Origin: Microbispora sp. NBC_01189
GTDB lineage: Bacteria; Actinomycetota; Actinomycetes; Streptosporangiales; Streptosporangiaceae
Assembly: GCF_036010665.1 (NCBI RefSeq)
Contig: NZ_CP108581.1
Coordinates: 3,825,501 to 3,889,500 of the forward strand
Length of the DNA: 64,000 nucleotides
Direction of reading: 5' to 3'
Positions 24,540-33,876 of the stretch are shown here, piece after piece (within the stretch, counting starts at the first letter, position 1; each line of letters begins with the position of its first letter). A program made the translations under genes and the position numbers. The notes under the pieces are model-generated. The model searched no databases. It was not told the DNA's origin and saw nothing but the letters and a program-made list of their open reading frames with translations.

Positions 24540-27236
24540 TCAGTTGCGCAGGGTCCACTTCTGGTTGTTTCCGCCGTTACAGGCCCAGAGGATGAGTTTT
24601 GTGCCGTTGGCGGTGCCGGCCGCGTTGGCGTCGAGGCACAACCCGGACTGCACACCGGTGATGGTGCCGTTGGAGTTGACGTTCCACTGCTGGTTGGTCT
24701 GACTGTTGCAGTCCCAGATGATCACCTGGGTGCCGTTCGAGGTGCCCTGGCCGTAGGCGTCCAGGCACTTGTTGCCGAACACCTGCAGCTGCTTGCCCGA
24801 CGTGTACACCCACCGCTGGTTGGTCTGGCCGTTGCAGTCCCACAGCTGCGCCTGAGCGCCGTTGGTCGCCGTGCCGCCGCTGATGTCCACACACCGGCCC
24901 GACTGGGTGCCCACGATCGTGCCGCTCTGCTGGCCGTTCCCGCCGCCGTTTCCTTGCCTGACGAGCGACTTCGACTCAGCCGAACGATTCCCCTGGGCGT
25001 CCACGACGTATAGGCGATATTCACCGTTCGCCGTCGGAACGGCGATGGAGGTCGCGGTTCCGTCCGCCCTGGTCATCGTGGCGCCGACGGAGAAGGACGT
25101 CGTGCCCGAGGGAGCCAGCCAGACGGTCTTGCCCGCGTCGCCGGCGCTCCGGATGGGAATCGACGTCACCCCGGCGGCGACGAACGTGCTGGCCGGCAGG
25201 ACGTGATCAGGCAGAGAGAGATTGCTCTGCGGGACGATGTTCCGGTACGCGTCCTCGAGTCCGGAGTTCACGGCGATGCCATACGCCTGCGACGGCCAGA
25301 CATAGTCGGAGGACACGAGGATGTCCTGGACCGTGCTGTTTGGCAGGTTCTTGTTGGAGACCTTGTTGATGGGGCCGTACGTCTGCGTGATGCTCAGGTC
25401 GTGCTTACGCCCGAAGTCGTCGCTGTTGATGAGCCACGTGACGTTCTTGTCCACGCTCAGGACGTTGTCGCGGAAGGTCATGTTCCCCGAGCCCTCGTCC
25501 GGGTGGAGTCCGTACTTGTGACCGGACGGGACGCCCTGCAGGTAGTTGTTGGTGATCGTGGTGCCCGGCTGGTTGCCCAGCGTGTAGATGGGCGCCGTGT
25601 CGCTCAGCCGCTGCACCGTGTCGATGATGTGGTTGTAGCTGATGGTGTTGTTCTTCGCCGTGGTGGTCGGCCGGTTGGGTGCGATCGAGCCTGACGATCC
25701 GTCGAAGTTCCACCATCCCCAGCCGAGCGTGATACCGGACCACGGGGTCTTCTCGATGCGGTTGTGCTGGATGGACAGGGTGTCGGCGAAGTACGCCGAG
25801 ATCGGGCTGTGCCCGTTGAACAACACGGCGCTGTCGTAGATGTAGTTGTTCTTGATCTCGATGTTCTTGGGCGCGCCTTCGACCTGGACGGGATACTTCT
25901 CGCGGTTCGTCGAGGTGTAGTCGCCGATGTAGACATGCTGGGGATGGCCCACGGAGATGGCGGATCCGGCGATGTCGTTGGTGTAGTTCCCGATCAGCTG
26001 CGTGTTCACCACGTCGTTGGCCAGGGTGATTCCGTCGACGCCGGTGTGCTGGATCCGGTTGTTCTGCAGGACGAGCCCGTCGGCGTTCTCGACCTGGATC
26101 ATGCCGGGCGCCAGGTCGACGTTGCGGTAGTAGTAGGCGTGGAAGTTCTGCTTGGCGTACGCGATGGCGCCGAGGTTGCCCTGCTGGGCCTGCTTGAGCA
26201 CCGAGCCGGCCACGTTGAACAGGTTCCAGTCGGAGTGCTGGACCGTGAGGCCGGAGAACGTGATGTTCCGGGCGCGGCTGCTCGTGGAGGCGCCGGCGAC
26301 CCGGATAAGGGTGGACACGTTGTTCGGCGCCCAGACCGAGGCGGTCGTCATGTCCTCCGAGCCCGATTTGTAGTAGTACAACGTCCGGCTCGTCTTGTCG
26401 AAGAAGAACTCGCCCGGCGCGTCCAGGAACTCGTAGGCGTTCATGACCTTGTGGCTGCCGCCGACCTGGGCGTTGCCGTTGAAGGCGCCCTGGGCGATGG
26501 CCGCTCCCGGCTGCTGGAACAGAGCTATCCGGTTCGAGCCCTCGGTGGTGACCTGCCGGACACCCACGATGGCCGTGGTCCAGGTCGTCGCGGTCTCTAT
26601 TTCGATGTCATCCTGGTTCGTGGCGACGGCGGGAAAGTCGTTCAGGCTGTACTTCGCTCCCGCGCACTGCGAACCGGATTCCCACGCCCAGGACGCCTGC
26701 CCCGCCGTGATGGTGTAGGTGCCGTAGCATCCCGCCGAGTTCATCGTCTTCGACGCCATGAACGCTCGCTTGTCGTTGACATAGAGCGCACGGAGCTTGT
26801 TGCTGCGATTCAGCGGGGCTTTCCAGATGTTTCCGCTGTGCTGGGTCCATCCGGTTACCTGGACGCCTCCGGTGAGGACCGGCGTCTCGTTCTGGTACGC
26901 GGCGTATACGACCCGGTAGCCATTCGTGCCGGAGTCGGCCGGCGTGAAGTCGATGGTGCTGCTGACCGAATAGGTGCCCCCGCGGAGATACACGTAGATG
27001 TCGCCTGTCATGTTGGCGTTCACCGTGCGGACGACGTCCCTCGCGCGCTGTAGGGTCCTGAACGGTGACGTGACCGTTCCGGGGTTAGCGTCGTTGCCGT
27101 CGGGGGCGACGTAGTAGGTGGCCTGGGTCGCCGCCGAGGCCGGGACACTACCTGCGAAGACCGGCAGCAACACAGCGGCGACGAACACCGCGAGCGCTGC
27201 TAACGCCTTCCCAGTGGTGGACAGGGCTGACTTCAC
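24540..27236 (-). CDS. Secreted right-handed beta-helix protein with ricin-type CBM13, probable polysaccharide-degrading enzyme
   Basis: An 898-residue secreted protein. A Sec signal peptide (about 1-36, ending SVPASAA) precedes a right-handed parallel beta-helix that begins with the typical YYVAPDGNDANPGT and FRTLQRARDVV, and shows repeated N-x-I turns (LQNNRIQHTG, IEIKNNYIYD, IQHNRIEKT, ITNNYLQG) through about residue 650. A short beta-sandwich linker (about 690-765) leads to a C-terminal ricin B-lectin domain with three QxW-type repeats (TNQRW, TNQQW, NNQKW). Family members are glycoside hydrolases or polysaccharide lyases acting on plant or microbial glycans; the exact activity is not evident. 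Confidence 0.88.
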   Translation of the reverse strand: MKSALSTTGKALAALAVFVAAVLLPVFAGSVPASAATQATYYVAPDGNDANPGTVTSPFRTLQRARDVVRTVNANMTGDIYVYLRGGTYSVSSTIDFTPADSGTNGYRVVYAAYQNETPVLTGGVQVTGWTQHSGNIWKAPLNRSNKLRALYVNDKRAFMASKTMNSAGCYGTYTITAGQASWAWESGSQCAGAKYSLNDFPAVATNQDDIEIETATTWTTAIVGVRQVTTEGSNRIALFQQPGAAIAQGAFNGNAQVGGSHKVMNAYEFLDAPGEFFFDKTSRTLYYYKSGSEDMTTASVWAPNNVSTLIRVAGASTSSRARNITFSGLTVQHSDWNLFNVAGSVLKQAQQGNLGAIAYAKQNFHAYYYRNVDLAPGMIQVENADGLVLQNNRIQHTGVDGITLANDVVNTQLIGNYTNDIAGSAISVGHPQHVYIGDYTSTNREKYPVQVEGAPKNIEIKNNYIYDSAVLFNGHSPISAYFADTLSIQHNRIEKTPWSGITLGWGWWNFDGSSGSIAPNRPTTTAKNNTISYNHIIDTVQRLSDTAPIYTLGNQPGTTITNNYLQGVPSGHKYGLHPDEGSGNMTFRDNVLSVDKNVTWLINSDDFGRKHDLSITQTYGPINKVSNKNLPNSTVQDILVSSDYVWPSQAYGIAVNSGLEDAYRNIVPQSNLSLPDHVLPASTFVAAGVTSIPIRSAGDAGKTVWLAPSGTTSFSVGATMTRADGTATSIAVPTANGEYRLYVVDAQGNRSAESKSLVRQGNGGGNGQQSGTIVGTQSGRCVDISGGTATNGAQAQLWDCNGQTNQRWVYTSGKQLQVFGNKCLDAYGQGTSNGTQVIIWDCNSQTNQQWNVNSNGTITGVQSGLCLDANAAGTANGTKLILWACNGGNNQKWTLRN

Positions 27237-27713
27237 GCTCTGTTCCTTTCGCTGGTTCCGAGCACGTTTTCACCGCGCATAACCCCGCCGATACAGGACT
27301 CATCGGGTGTACGCCAAAGGCGGCTCATGGTCCTTCGTGACGCAGTAACGTATGACGTATGCCGACTGATGTGTGGGGGTAATGTCGCATTAACAGAGGT
27401 TTCTGGCAACAGTCGATGCGGCGCGGGCACGCACCTCTCGGCGCCGCGATGCCGGGTGATCTTTCCGCGGTGTGGTGGGCCTTCCGCGGGGCGCGGTGGG
27501 ATGCCGCCGGTCAGGCGTACGGTGGGATCCGGCCGCTCGTGGGTCCGTTCTTCCAGGTCGGGTACTGGTACCTCCGCCTTCGCGCCGGTTGCCCGTGGCC
27601 TGGCGCAGTGCTGCAGACGGTGTCAGCGGCGCACCGGACCCCCTGTCCGGGCCAGCGCGCAAGCAGGGCAGGCCGAGGGAGGAACGGCGTACATCACCGG
27701 GGGTGAATCGCAC
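27237..27713. other. Intergenic region upstream of the secreted beta-helix gene
   Basis: About 475 bp with no convincing gene. The part at 27240-27420 is AT-richer and must hold the promoter and operator of the minus-strand secreted enzyme. Alternating GTAACGTATGACGTATG and GGTAATGTCGCATTAAC motifs are visible at about 27346-27396 but match no operator I can name. Confidence 0.45.
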
Positions 27714-28166
27714 ATGCCGGTGAAACTTTCATCAACAGAATCGATCACATTCGATCGGCGACCCACAGATGGTTCGAGGCTGGAGCGAGTGGACAGCCCG
27801 TTGGCCATGTCGGTGGTGGTCGGCGCCTGCCCTGCCGGGCGCCGGCGGCGGTTGGGGAAACTCACCCTCGCACTCGAGCGGACCACCGCGTCGAAGTGCC
27901 CGGTCACTTTCAAGGTCTACGGGACGCGAGCCCATCGCGACGCGGGCCCGGTCACCTACGAGGAGGTGTTCGCGACGCTTCCGGCCGGGTTCGCGGTGGA
28001 CGTGTGGGAGGTCACCGGCGCCGCGCTGAAGTCCGTCCTCGCGTACCCGAACGCGCAGGGCTGGGTGCTCACGCCGTCGTCCTCGCTCCGCTACACACTG
28101 GCCACCTATCTGGTGAAGAACTCACCGGTCAGCGCACCGGCCGGCGACCGGGTCACCATTCGATGA
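27714..28166 (+). CDS. Hypothetical 150-residue protein
   Basis: An open frame with a plausible Shine-Dalgarno (GGGGGTGA) before the ATG and a strong terminator right after it. The second half reads like a folded domain (LGKLTLALERTTASKCPVTF, TYEEVFATLPAGFAVDVWEV, RYTLATYLVKNSPVS). No signal peptide or known motif. The terminator placement and coding bias support a real gene. Confidence 0.55.
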   Translation: MPVKLSSTESITFDRRPTDGSRLERVDSPLAMSVVVGACPAGRRRRLGKLTLALERTTASKCPVTFKVYGTRAHRDAGPVTYEEVFATLPAGFAVDVWEVTGAALKSVLAYPNAQGWVLTPSSSLRYTLATYLVKNSPVSAPAGDRVTIR

Positions 28167-28182
28167 GCATGGCGTGAACGAG

Positions 28183-28220
28183 CTGATCGCCGGGCGGAAT
28201 CCGTTCCGCCCGGCGATCAG
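28183..28220. terminator. Strong bidirectional terminator
   Basis: A perfect 17-bp stem (28183-28199 with 28204-28220) and TCCG loop between two convergent small genes. Confidence 0.82.
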
Positions 28221-28256
28221 TGCACCTCGGGTCCGTTCACGGCCCTGGAGGACCTT

Positions 28257-28475
28257 TTACGGGACGCTCCAGAGGAACCACAGGTTGTTCTGGTAATCGC
28301 AGCGATACCAGCTCCACATGTGGTTCTGGACGCCGTAGTCCCCGTACCGGTAGCAGTCGTAGGAGGAGTAGTAGACGTTGCGCAGTGTGTCGGCGTGCGC
28401 GGGGGCGGCGTTCGCGACGACCGCCAGCCCACTGATCAATGCGCCGGCGACGGCCAAAGATTTGATTTTCCGCAC
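28257..28475 (-). CDS. Small secreted aromatic-rich protein
   Basis: A 72-residue precursor with a clear signal peptide (KIKSLAVAGALISGLAVVA, cleavage after APAHA, about residue 28). The 44-residue mature peptide is very rich in Tyr and Trp (VYYSSYDCYRYGDYG, MWSWYRCDYQNNLWFLW) and has two Cys, probably one disulphide. The start is GTG 28475 with AAGGAGG 4-5 nt upstream. It resembles the small secreted peptides common in actinomycetes; role unknown. Confidence 0.75.
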   Translation of the reverse strand: MRKIKSLAVAGALISGLAVVANAAPAHADTLRNVYYSSYDCYRYGDYGVQNHMWSWYRCDYQNNLWFLWSVP

Positions 28476-28654
28476 TTACCCTCCTTGGAGCGATGTCATG
28501 CCGGACTTTCTCTGCGAAGCATCGCAGCGCGGGAGATATTCGTACATTTGATGTTCTCCGCCGTTGTTTCCCTACGAGGCGACCTGCGGCGATGCCGGAC
28601 AGGCGCTGAAACTTTCCCCGCCAATCTCTGGTCTGCGCGGGTTATGTTGGTCGG

Positions 28655-29194
28655 GTGGGGATCTATGCGGATCTACCGGCCGAGCTGGTGACCGAGCGGC
28701 TGCGGTTGCGGCGGTGGGTGCCGTCGGATGCCGAGGACTACCGCGGGTTGTGGCTTGAGCGGGGTCCACGAGCGGTACGGCGGATCGACGCCGAGGGACG
28801 CCCGACGGTCGAGGAGATGCGCGGCCGGCTCCTCGACAATCCGCTGATGGCGGATGTGGGGCTCGGGTTGCTGCCGATCGAGCTGCGAGACACCGGTGAG
28901 TTCATCGGATACTGCGGACTGACCGTCGGCCAGGCGACTTTCGACGAACCCGAGATCGCGTACGAGCTGGCACGACGAGCTCACGGCCACGGTTACGCGA
29001 CGGAAGCCGCCCGTGCGGTTGTCGAAGCCGCGACGCGGACAGGACGCCGACGGCTCTGGGCGACCGTGCGGGAGTGGAACGCACCCTCGTTCCGCGTCCT
29101 CGAGAAGCTCGGTTTCCACCGAAGCGACCGCGTCACCGAGGACGCCGAACGCGGCGACACGATCTGGATGACCCGCCCACTCGATCAGAGATAG
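28655..29194 (+). CDS. GNAT family acetyltransferase (RimJ/RimL type)
   Basis: A 179-residue acetyltransferase beginning with TERLRLRRWVPSDAEDYRGL, the RimJ/RimL-like N-terminus, with the CoA motif RRAHGHGYATEAARAVVEAA (near residues 106-125) and the closing NAPSFRVLEKLGFHR. It acts on a protein N-terminus or small molecule not identifiable here. GTG 28655 is preceded by TATGTT (28643-28648) ending 6 nt upstream, consistent with leaderless expression. Confidence 0.87.
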   Translation: MGIYADLPAELVTERLRLRRWVPSDAEDYRGLWLERGPRAVRRIDAEGRPTVEEMRGRLLDNPLMADVGLGLLPIELRDTGEFIGYCGLTVGQATFDEPEIAYELARRAHGHGYATEAARAVVEAATRTGRRRLWATVREWNAPSFRVLEKLGFHRSDRVTEDAERGDTIWMTRPLDQR

Positions 29195-29261
29195 AGGCGG
29201 GGCACCGCCGCGATCTATTGAGTGAGAAGCGCCCTATCAGGTGTTTTCGGGGCCGTGGTAA

Positions 29262-29630
29262 TCAGGCCGAGCGGGGTAGGGCCTTCGCGAGCACACCGGG
29301 GGTGCCGAGCAGCGCTGCGCTGTCCTCGTCTGACAGGCCTGCCTCCCGCAGGTGTCTGCTCAGCTGAGTGATCGTCTCGCGGTGCGTGGCGAGTTCTTCT
29401 GGAGAGACTCCCGGGAGTTCGAAGACGTATTCCACCGCCACGGGCACATCATCGGCCAGATCGAGGATAAAGTGCTTGACTGCATCGACTTCCTCACGGA
29501 GTTCCGCCAGAGTCTCTCCGGACACACCGCCGACGATGGGCGCGTCGATTGGATCGGCGCCCCAGACGACGGTTCCTGTGTCCACAGCCCTCTCACGGGT
29601 GACCCTGAACCGGAGACGATGTGTGGTCAC
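29262..29630 (-). CDS. Hypothetical protein, possibly HicB-like
   Basis: A 122-residue soluble protein. The segment GVSGETLAELREEVDAVKHF, followed by a strand (VAVEYVFELP) and a helical C-terminus with ATHRETITQLSRHLREAGL, resembles the strand-helix-strand of HicB-type proteins only weakly. GTG 29630 overlaps the stop of a very short upstream minus-strand frame by 4 nt, which hints at a lost upstream partner. Confidence 0.5.
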   Translation of the reverse strand: MTTHRLRFRVTRERAVDTGTVVWGADPIDAPIVGGVSGETLAELREEVDAVKHFILDLADDVPVAVEYVFELPGVSPEELATHRETITQLSRHLREAGLSDEDSAALLGTPGVLAKALPRSA

Positions 29631-29844
29631 TGAAGCCAGTCCTTCCCGAACACGTGCTCAAGGGCGTTCCAAGTCGTTGAGCTGCGTAGGTCGGATGGCC
29701 CGGACGGGTACGACCGCACGGGCGACGATGATCTGCATCTGGTCGTACAGCAAGACTAGACACCTGACCGGTGACAAGAGACCGAGTCCTCCCCGAGACG
29801 CGCGGGCACGCTCGTCATGGGGGGCTCGTCCGTAAGCTGAAGGT

Positions 29845-32800
29845 GTGTCCCCTGAACTTGTCCTGCTCGACGGCGTCCGCTGGCGGGGTGCGCGCGTGGT
29901 CGGCTTCCGTGCGCAGACCCTGCTTGCCGTGCTCGCCACGCACGGACGTTCCGGGGTCCGTGACGAGCGCCTGATCGAGGAGCTGTGGCCCGACGAGGCG
30001 CCGGCCAATCCGGCGAAGGCGCTGCAGGTGGTCGTCTCGCGGACCAGGGCGGCGACCCACGCCGACGTTGTGGTCCGGGTCCCGCGCGGCTACCGGCTCG
30101 GGCTCGCCGCCGACCAGGTGGACGCGCTGCTGCTCGCCGCGCTGGTGGAGCAGGCGCGGGCCGCGCTGGGCGAGGCCGACGTGGCGCTCGCGCGCCGCAG
30201 CGCCGAAGAGGCGATCGATCTCGGGAGGAGCGGCTCGGACGGCGCGACGGGCCCGCTCGCCGAGCTCAGGGGCATCGCGGCGGGATGGGCGGCCGAGGCG
30301 CGGCGGGTGGCGGCGATCGCCCGCGGCCGGAGCGGTGCGCACGAGGGCGCGCTGCCGCTGCTGGAGGAGGCCGCCGCCGACCGGCCGCACGACGAGGAGC
30401 TGCTCGCCTGCCTGCTGCGCAGCGAGGCCGCCGTACGGGGTGCCGCCGCCGCGCTGGAGCGCTACGAGCGGTATCGCGCGGGCGTCGCGGAACGGCTCGG
30501 CGCGGAACCCGGGCCCGAGCTCACCCGCGTGTACGCCGAGCTCCTCGCCGCCGACCGGCCGGTGCGTGAGGGCATCCTGTTCGACGGCTCCTCGCTGCTG
30601 GGCCGGGACGGCGACATCCGCGCGGTGCACGCCCTGCTCCGGACCAACCGGGTGGTCTCCGTCATCGGCCCCGGAGGGCTGGGCAAGACGCGGCTGGCCC
30701 ATGTCGTCGGCAGGAACGCCGCGCAGCCCGTCGCGCACTTCGTCGAGCTCGTCGGCGTCTCCTCGCCGGAGGGCGTGGTGGGCGAGGTCGGCTCGGCGCT
30801 CGGGGTCCGCGACTCGGTCAGCGGGCGCCGTGCCCTGACCGCCGAGCAGCGCTCCGACGTCCGCGCCCGGATCGCCCGGCAGCTCGACCAGGCCCCGGCG
30901 CTGCTCATCCTGGACAACTGCGAGCACGTGATCGAGGCCGTCGCCGACCTGGTGGGCTTCCTGACCGTGACCACCCGCGACCTGCGGGTGCTCACCACCT
31001 CGCGCGCCGCCCTGTCGATCCCGGCCGAACGCGTCTATCCGCTCGGCGCGCTGCCCGCGCGCGACGCGGTCGAGTTGTTCCGCCAGCGTGCCACCGCCGC
31101 CCGCCCCGGCGTACGGATCGACGACGGCGTGGCCGAGGAGATCGTCGCCCGCCTCGACGGGCTGCCGCTCGCGATCGAGCTCGCCGCGGCCAGGGTGCGG
31201 GTGATGTCGGTGGAGGAGATCGAGCGGCGGCTGGCGGACCGGTTCGCTCTGCTGCGCGGCGGGAACCGTACGGCCCCCGACCGGCACCAGACGCTGCTCG
31301 CGGTCATCGACTGGTCGTGGAACCTGCTCGACGAGCCGGAACGGCGGGCGCTGCGGAGGTTGTCGCTGTTCGGCGACGGCTTCACGCTGGCCACGGCCGA
31401 AGAGGTGCTCGGCCCGGACGCCCTGCACGTCCTGGCCGCGCTGACCGAGCAGTCGATGCTGAGCCTCACCGAGACGCCGTACGGCCTGCGCTACCGGATG
31501 CTGGAGACCGTCAGGGAGTTCGGGCGGATGCGGCTGAGGGAGGCCGGTGAGGAGACGACCGCCCGGGAGGCGCAACTGGCCTGGGCGACGGCGTACGCGG
31601 TCGAACACGGCCGTTCGATCTTCACCCCGGCCCAGTTCACGGCGGTCGACGCGATGCGGGCGGAGGAGGGCAACCTCGCCGATCTGTTCCGGCAGGCACT
31701 CGGCGAGGCCGACTCGGTCGGAATGGTCCAGTTGCTGGCCGGCCTCGGGGCGCTGTGGTCGATCCGCGGCGACCACTCCCGGCTCCTCGTCCACCTGGAC
31801 GCGATCTGTGAGGTGGTCACCGCCTGGGCGCCGCCCCCGCACCTCGTCGAGGTGACCAGGGGCGCCATGCTGATCACACTCATGAACAGCATGGTCACCG
31901 ATCGCCGGGCCGAGCCGGTGCGCGACCTCCTCCAGAGGCTGCCCGTCAGTGCCGCGACGGACCCCCGGCTGGCGGCGATGGCCACGGTGCTGTTCGCGCT
32001 TCATGCGGACGACGGGCCCGAGATGCACCGCCGGCTGGTGGAGCTGCGCCGGAGCCGCGACCCGCACGTCGCCACCATGGCGACGCAGATGAGCGTCTAC
32101 ATCCTGGAGAACGCGGGAGACGTGAGCGGGGCGATCGAGGCCGCCGAGCGGACCCTGACGATGCTGCCCGAGGACGACGGGCCGTGGCTCGCCGCGATCC
32201 TGCACACCGCGCTCGCCCACCTGGTGATGCGGCGCGGCGACCACCGGGGGGCGGTCGGGCACGCGCTGACCGCCCTTCCGGTGCTGCACCGGCTCGCGGC
32301 GACCGAGGACGAGACCCAGCTGCGGACGGTGCTGCTGGTCGCCGCCCTCGCCGACGGCGATCTCGCCACCGCCGAGGCCGAGCTCGCCGAGATCACCCGG
32401 ATCAACGCCCGCGAGGCGGTGCTCGGAGTGTCGGCGATCGCCTCGATCGGCTCGGCCGAGCTCGCCCTCGCCCGCGGCGAGACGGCCGCCGCTCTCCGGG
32501 AGTATCGCCTTGCCGTCGAGCGGGCGCGTGATCTGCGCCTGCCGAGGAGCAGCCAGCCGGCGGAGACGCCGTGGGTGATCGTCGCGGTGTCGGTCGCCCT
32601 TACGGCGTACGCGTACCACGCGTCGCCGGAGGACGCCGCGTACGGCGAGACGCTGTTCTCCGTCGCCCGGAGCCACAACCCGCTGGCCCAGGGGGGTTCC
32701 TTCTCCGACGTCTGGGGCCCCGCGCTGTGGAGCGTGGACGACCCCGCCTTCGACTTCCCGCTGTGCGGCACGGTGCTCTTCGCGCTCGGCGCCTGGGGGC

Positions 32801-33180
32801 TGCTGCGGGGAGCGACGACTCCCCGCGACGCGATCGGGCTGCTGGTGCTGGCCGAGCAGTTCACCTACCACAACAGCATGCCCAGCATGGCCTTCGAGCG
32901 GATCGAGCCGTACGCCGAACGCGCCGCGCCCGGGACGCTCGCCGCCGTCCGGGCCGAGTACGGCGATCGGCGCGGCGCGGACCTGCTCCCCGAGGCGCGG
33001 AGCCTCGTCGAGCAGGTCTTCGGCCGGGCCGGAGGGACGTCACATGTGCCGCTTGTAGCTGCGCACCGACAACGGCGCGAAGATCGCGATGACGACGGCG
33101 CACGCGAGGAGCGTCCAGCCCACCTCTCCACTGACGACTGCGTGGTTGGCGAGGTCTCGGGTGGCCGTGACCAGGTGTGA
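29845..33180 (+). CDS. BTAD/NB-ARC transcriptional regulator (AfsR/SARP-like)
   Basis: An 1111-residue regulator. Residues about 1-90 are an OmpR-like winged helix ([32 protein letters not shown]), about 95-240 a BTAD-type helical domain, and about 255-560 an NB-ARC ATPase with Walker A GPGGLGKTRLA (near 275) and Walker B ALLILDNCEHV. About 560-1060 are TPR-like helices. It probably senses a signal through its ATPase and activates nearby genes. TAAGCT (29833-29838) ends 6 nt before the GTG. The last 46 codons are antisense to the convergent permease gene, an unusual 141-bp overlap. Confidence 0.88.
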   Translation: MSPELVLLDGVRWRGARVVGFRAQTLLAVLATHGRSGVRDERLIEELWPDEAPANPAKALQVVVSRTRAATHADVVVRVPRGYRLGLAADQVDALLLAALVEQARAALGEADVALARRSAEEAIDLGRSGSDGATGPLAELRGIAAGWAAEARRVAAIARGRSGAHEGALPLLEEAAADRPHDEELLACLLRSEAAVRGAAAALERYERYRAGVAERLGAEPGPELTRVYAELLAADRPVREGILFDGSSLLGRDGDIRAVHALLRTNRVVSVIGPGGLGKTRLAHVVGRNAAQPVAHFVELVGVSSPEGVVGEVGSALGVRDSVSGRRALTAEQRSDVRARIARQLDQAPALLILDNCEHVIEAVADLVGFLTVTTRDLRVLTTSRAALSIPAERVYPLGALPARDAVELFRQRATAARPGVRIDDGVAEEIVARLDGLPLAIELAAARVRVMSVEEIERRLADRFALLRGGNRTAPDRHQTLLAVIDWSWNLLDEPERRALRRLSLFGDGFTLATAEEVLGPDALHVLAALTEQSMLSLTETPYGLRYRMLETVREFGRMRLREAGEETTAREAQLAWATAYAVEHGRSIFTPAQFTAVDAMRAEEGNLADLFRQALGEADSVGMVQLLAGLGALWSIRGDHSRLLVHLDAICEVVTAWAPPPHLVEVTRGAMLITLMNSMVTDRRAEPVRDLLQRLPVSAATDPRLAAMATVLFALHADDGPEMHRRLVELRRSRDPHVATMATQMSVYILENAGDVSGAIEAAERTLTMLPEDDGPWLAAILHTALAHLVMRRGDHRGAVGHALTALPVLHRLAATEDETQLRTVLLVAALADGDLATAEAELAEITRINAREAVLGVSAIASIGSAELALARGETAAALREYRLAVERARDLRLPRSSQPAETPWVIVAVSVALTAYAYHASPEDAAYGETLFSVARSHNPLAQGGSFSDVWGPALWSVDDPAFDFPLCGTVLFALGAWGLLRGATTPRDAIGLLVLAEQFTYHNSMPSMAFERIEPYAERAAPGTLAAVRAEYGDRRGADLLPEARSLVEQVFGRAGGTSHVPLVAAHRQRREDRDDDGAREERPAHLSTDDCVVGEVSGGRDQV

Positions 33181-33876
33181 GACCGGGTTGATCCGGACGA
33201 ACGCGGCCAGCCAGCCGGGCAGCGTCTCGACCGGGACGAACGCGTTCGACAGGAACGTCAGCGGAAAGAGGATCATCATCGAGATGCCCTGCACGGCCTG
33301 GGCGCTCCGGGCGATCGTGCCGACCCAGGTGAAGGCCCACGCCAGCGACCAGCCCGTGACGACCGCCAGCAGGATCGCGGCGAGCACTCCGGCCGGCCCG
33401 CCGTCCGGGCGGTAGCCCATCACGAGGCCCATGGCGAAGGTCAGCGTGGCCGCGATCGTGTAGCGCAGCAGGTCGGCCACCATCGGGCCGGCGAGCGGTG
33501 CGATCCGGGCGATCGGCAGCGACTTGAACCGGTCGAAGACGCCCTTCTCCATGTCCTCGCGGAGCTGGGTGCCCGTGGCCATGCACGTCGTCAGCACCGT
33601 CTGGGCGACGATGCCGGGGATCATCAGGGGGAGATAGCTCGCCACGTCGCCGGCGATGGCGCCGCCGAAGATGAAGGCGAACATGGCGGTGAACAGGAGG
33701 GGCTGCAGCGCCACGTCGAAGAACTGCTCCGGGTTGCGGCGCATCTTCTTGAGCGCCCGCCACGCCATCATCAGGGTCTGGCTGAGCGTGTCCCGCGTGG
33801 AGACGCGCCGCGGGGCGGCCGCCACGCGGTCGGCGATCCCCACCGCCTCGCGGGTGGGTGCGATCACGGTGCTCAT
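33040..33876 (-). CDS. ABC-2 type exporter permease (DrrB-like)
   Basis: A 278-residue membrane subunit with six predicted segments (around 58-78, 88-108, 135-155, 165-190, 200-222 and 250-270) and the ABC-2 signature MEKGVFDRFKSLPIARIAPL. It forms a drug or lipid exporter with the ATPase encoded just upstream; their ATGA overlap (33873-33876) shows coupling. The substrate is unknown, although DrrAB relatives export antibiotics. Its 3' end overlaps the convergent regulator gene. Confidence 0.9.
   Translation of the reverse strand: MSTVIAPTREAVGIADRVAAAPRRVSTRDTLSQTLMMAWRALKKMRRNPEQFFDVALQPLLFTAMFAFIFGGAIAGDVASYLPLMIPGIVAQTVLTTCMATGTQLREDMEKGVFDRFKSLPIARIAPLAGPMVADLLRYTIAATLTFAMGLVMGYRPDGGPAGVLAAILLAVVTGWSLAWAFTWVGTIARSAQAVQGISMMILFPLTFLSNAFVPVETLPGWLAAFVRINPVSHLVTATRDLANHAVVSGEVGWTLLACAVVIAIFAPLSVRSYKRHM

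Noticed and set aside
29631..29760. HicA-type toxin gene upstream of the 122-residue protein
   Set aside because: Only a frame of about 30 codons without HicA motifs is present; the 4-nt overlap alone is not enough evidence.
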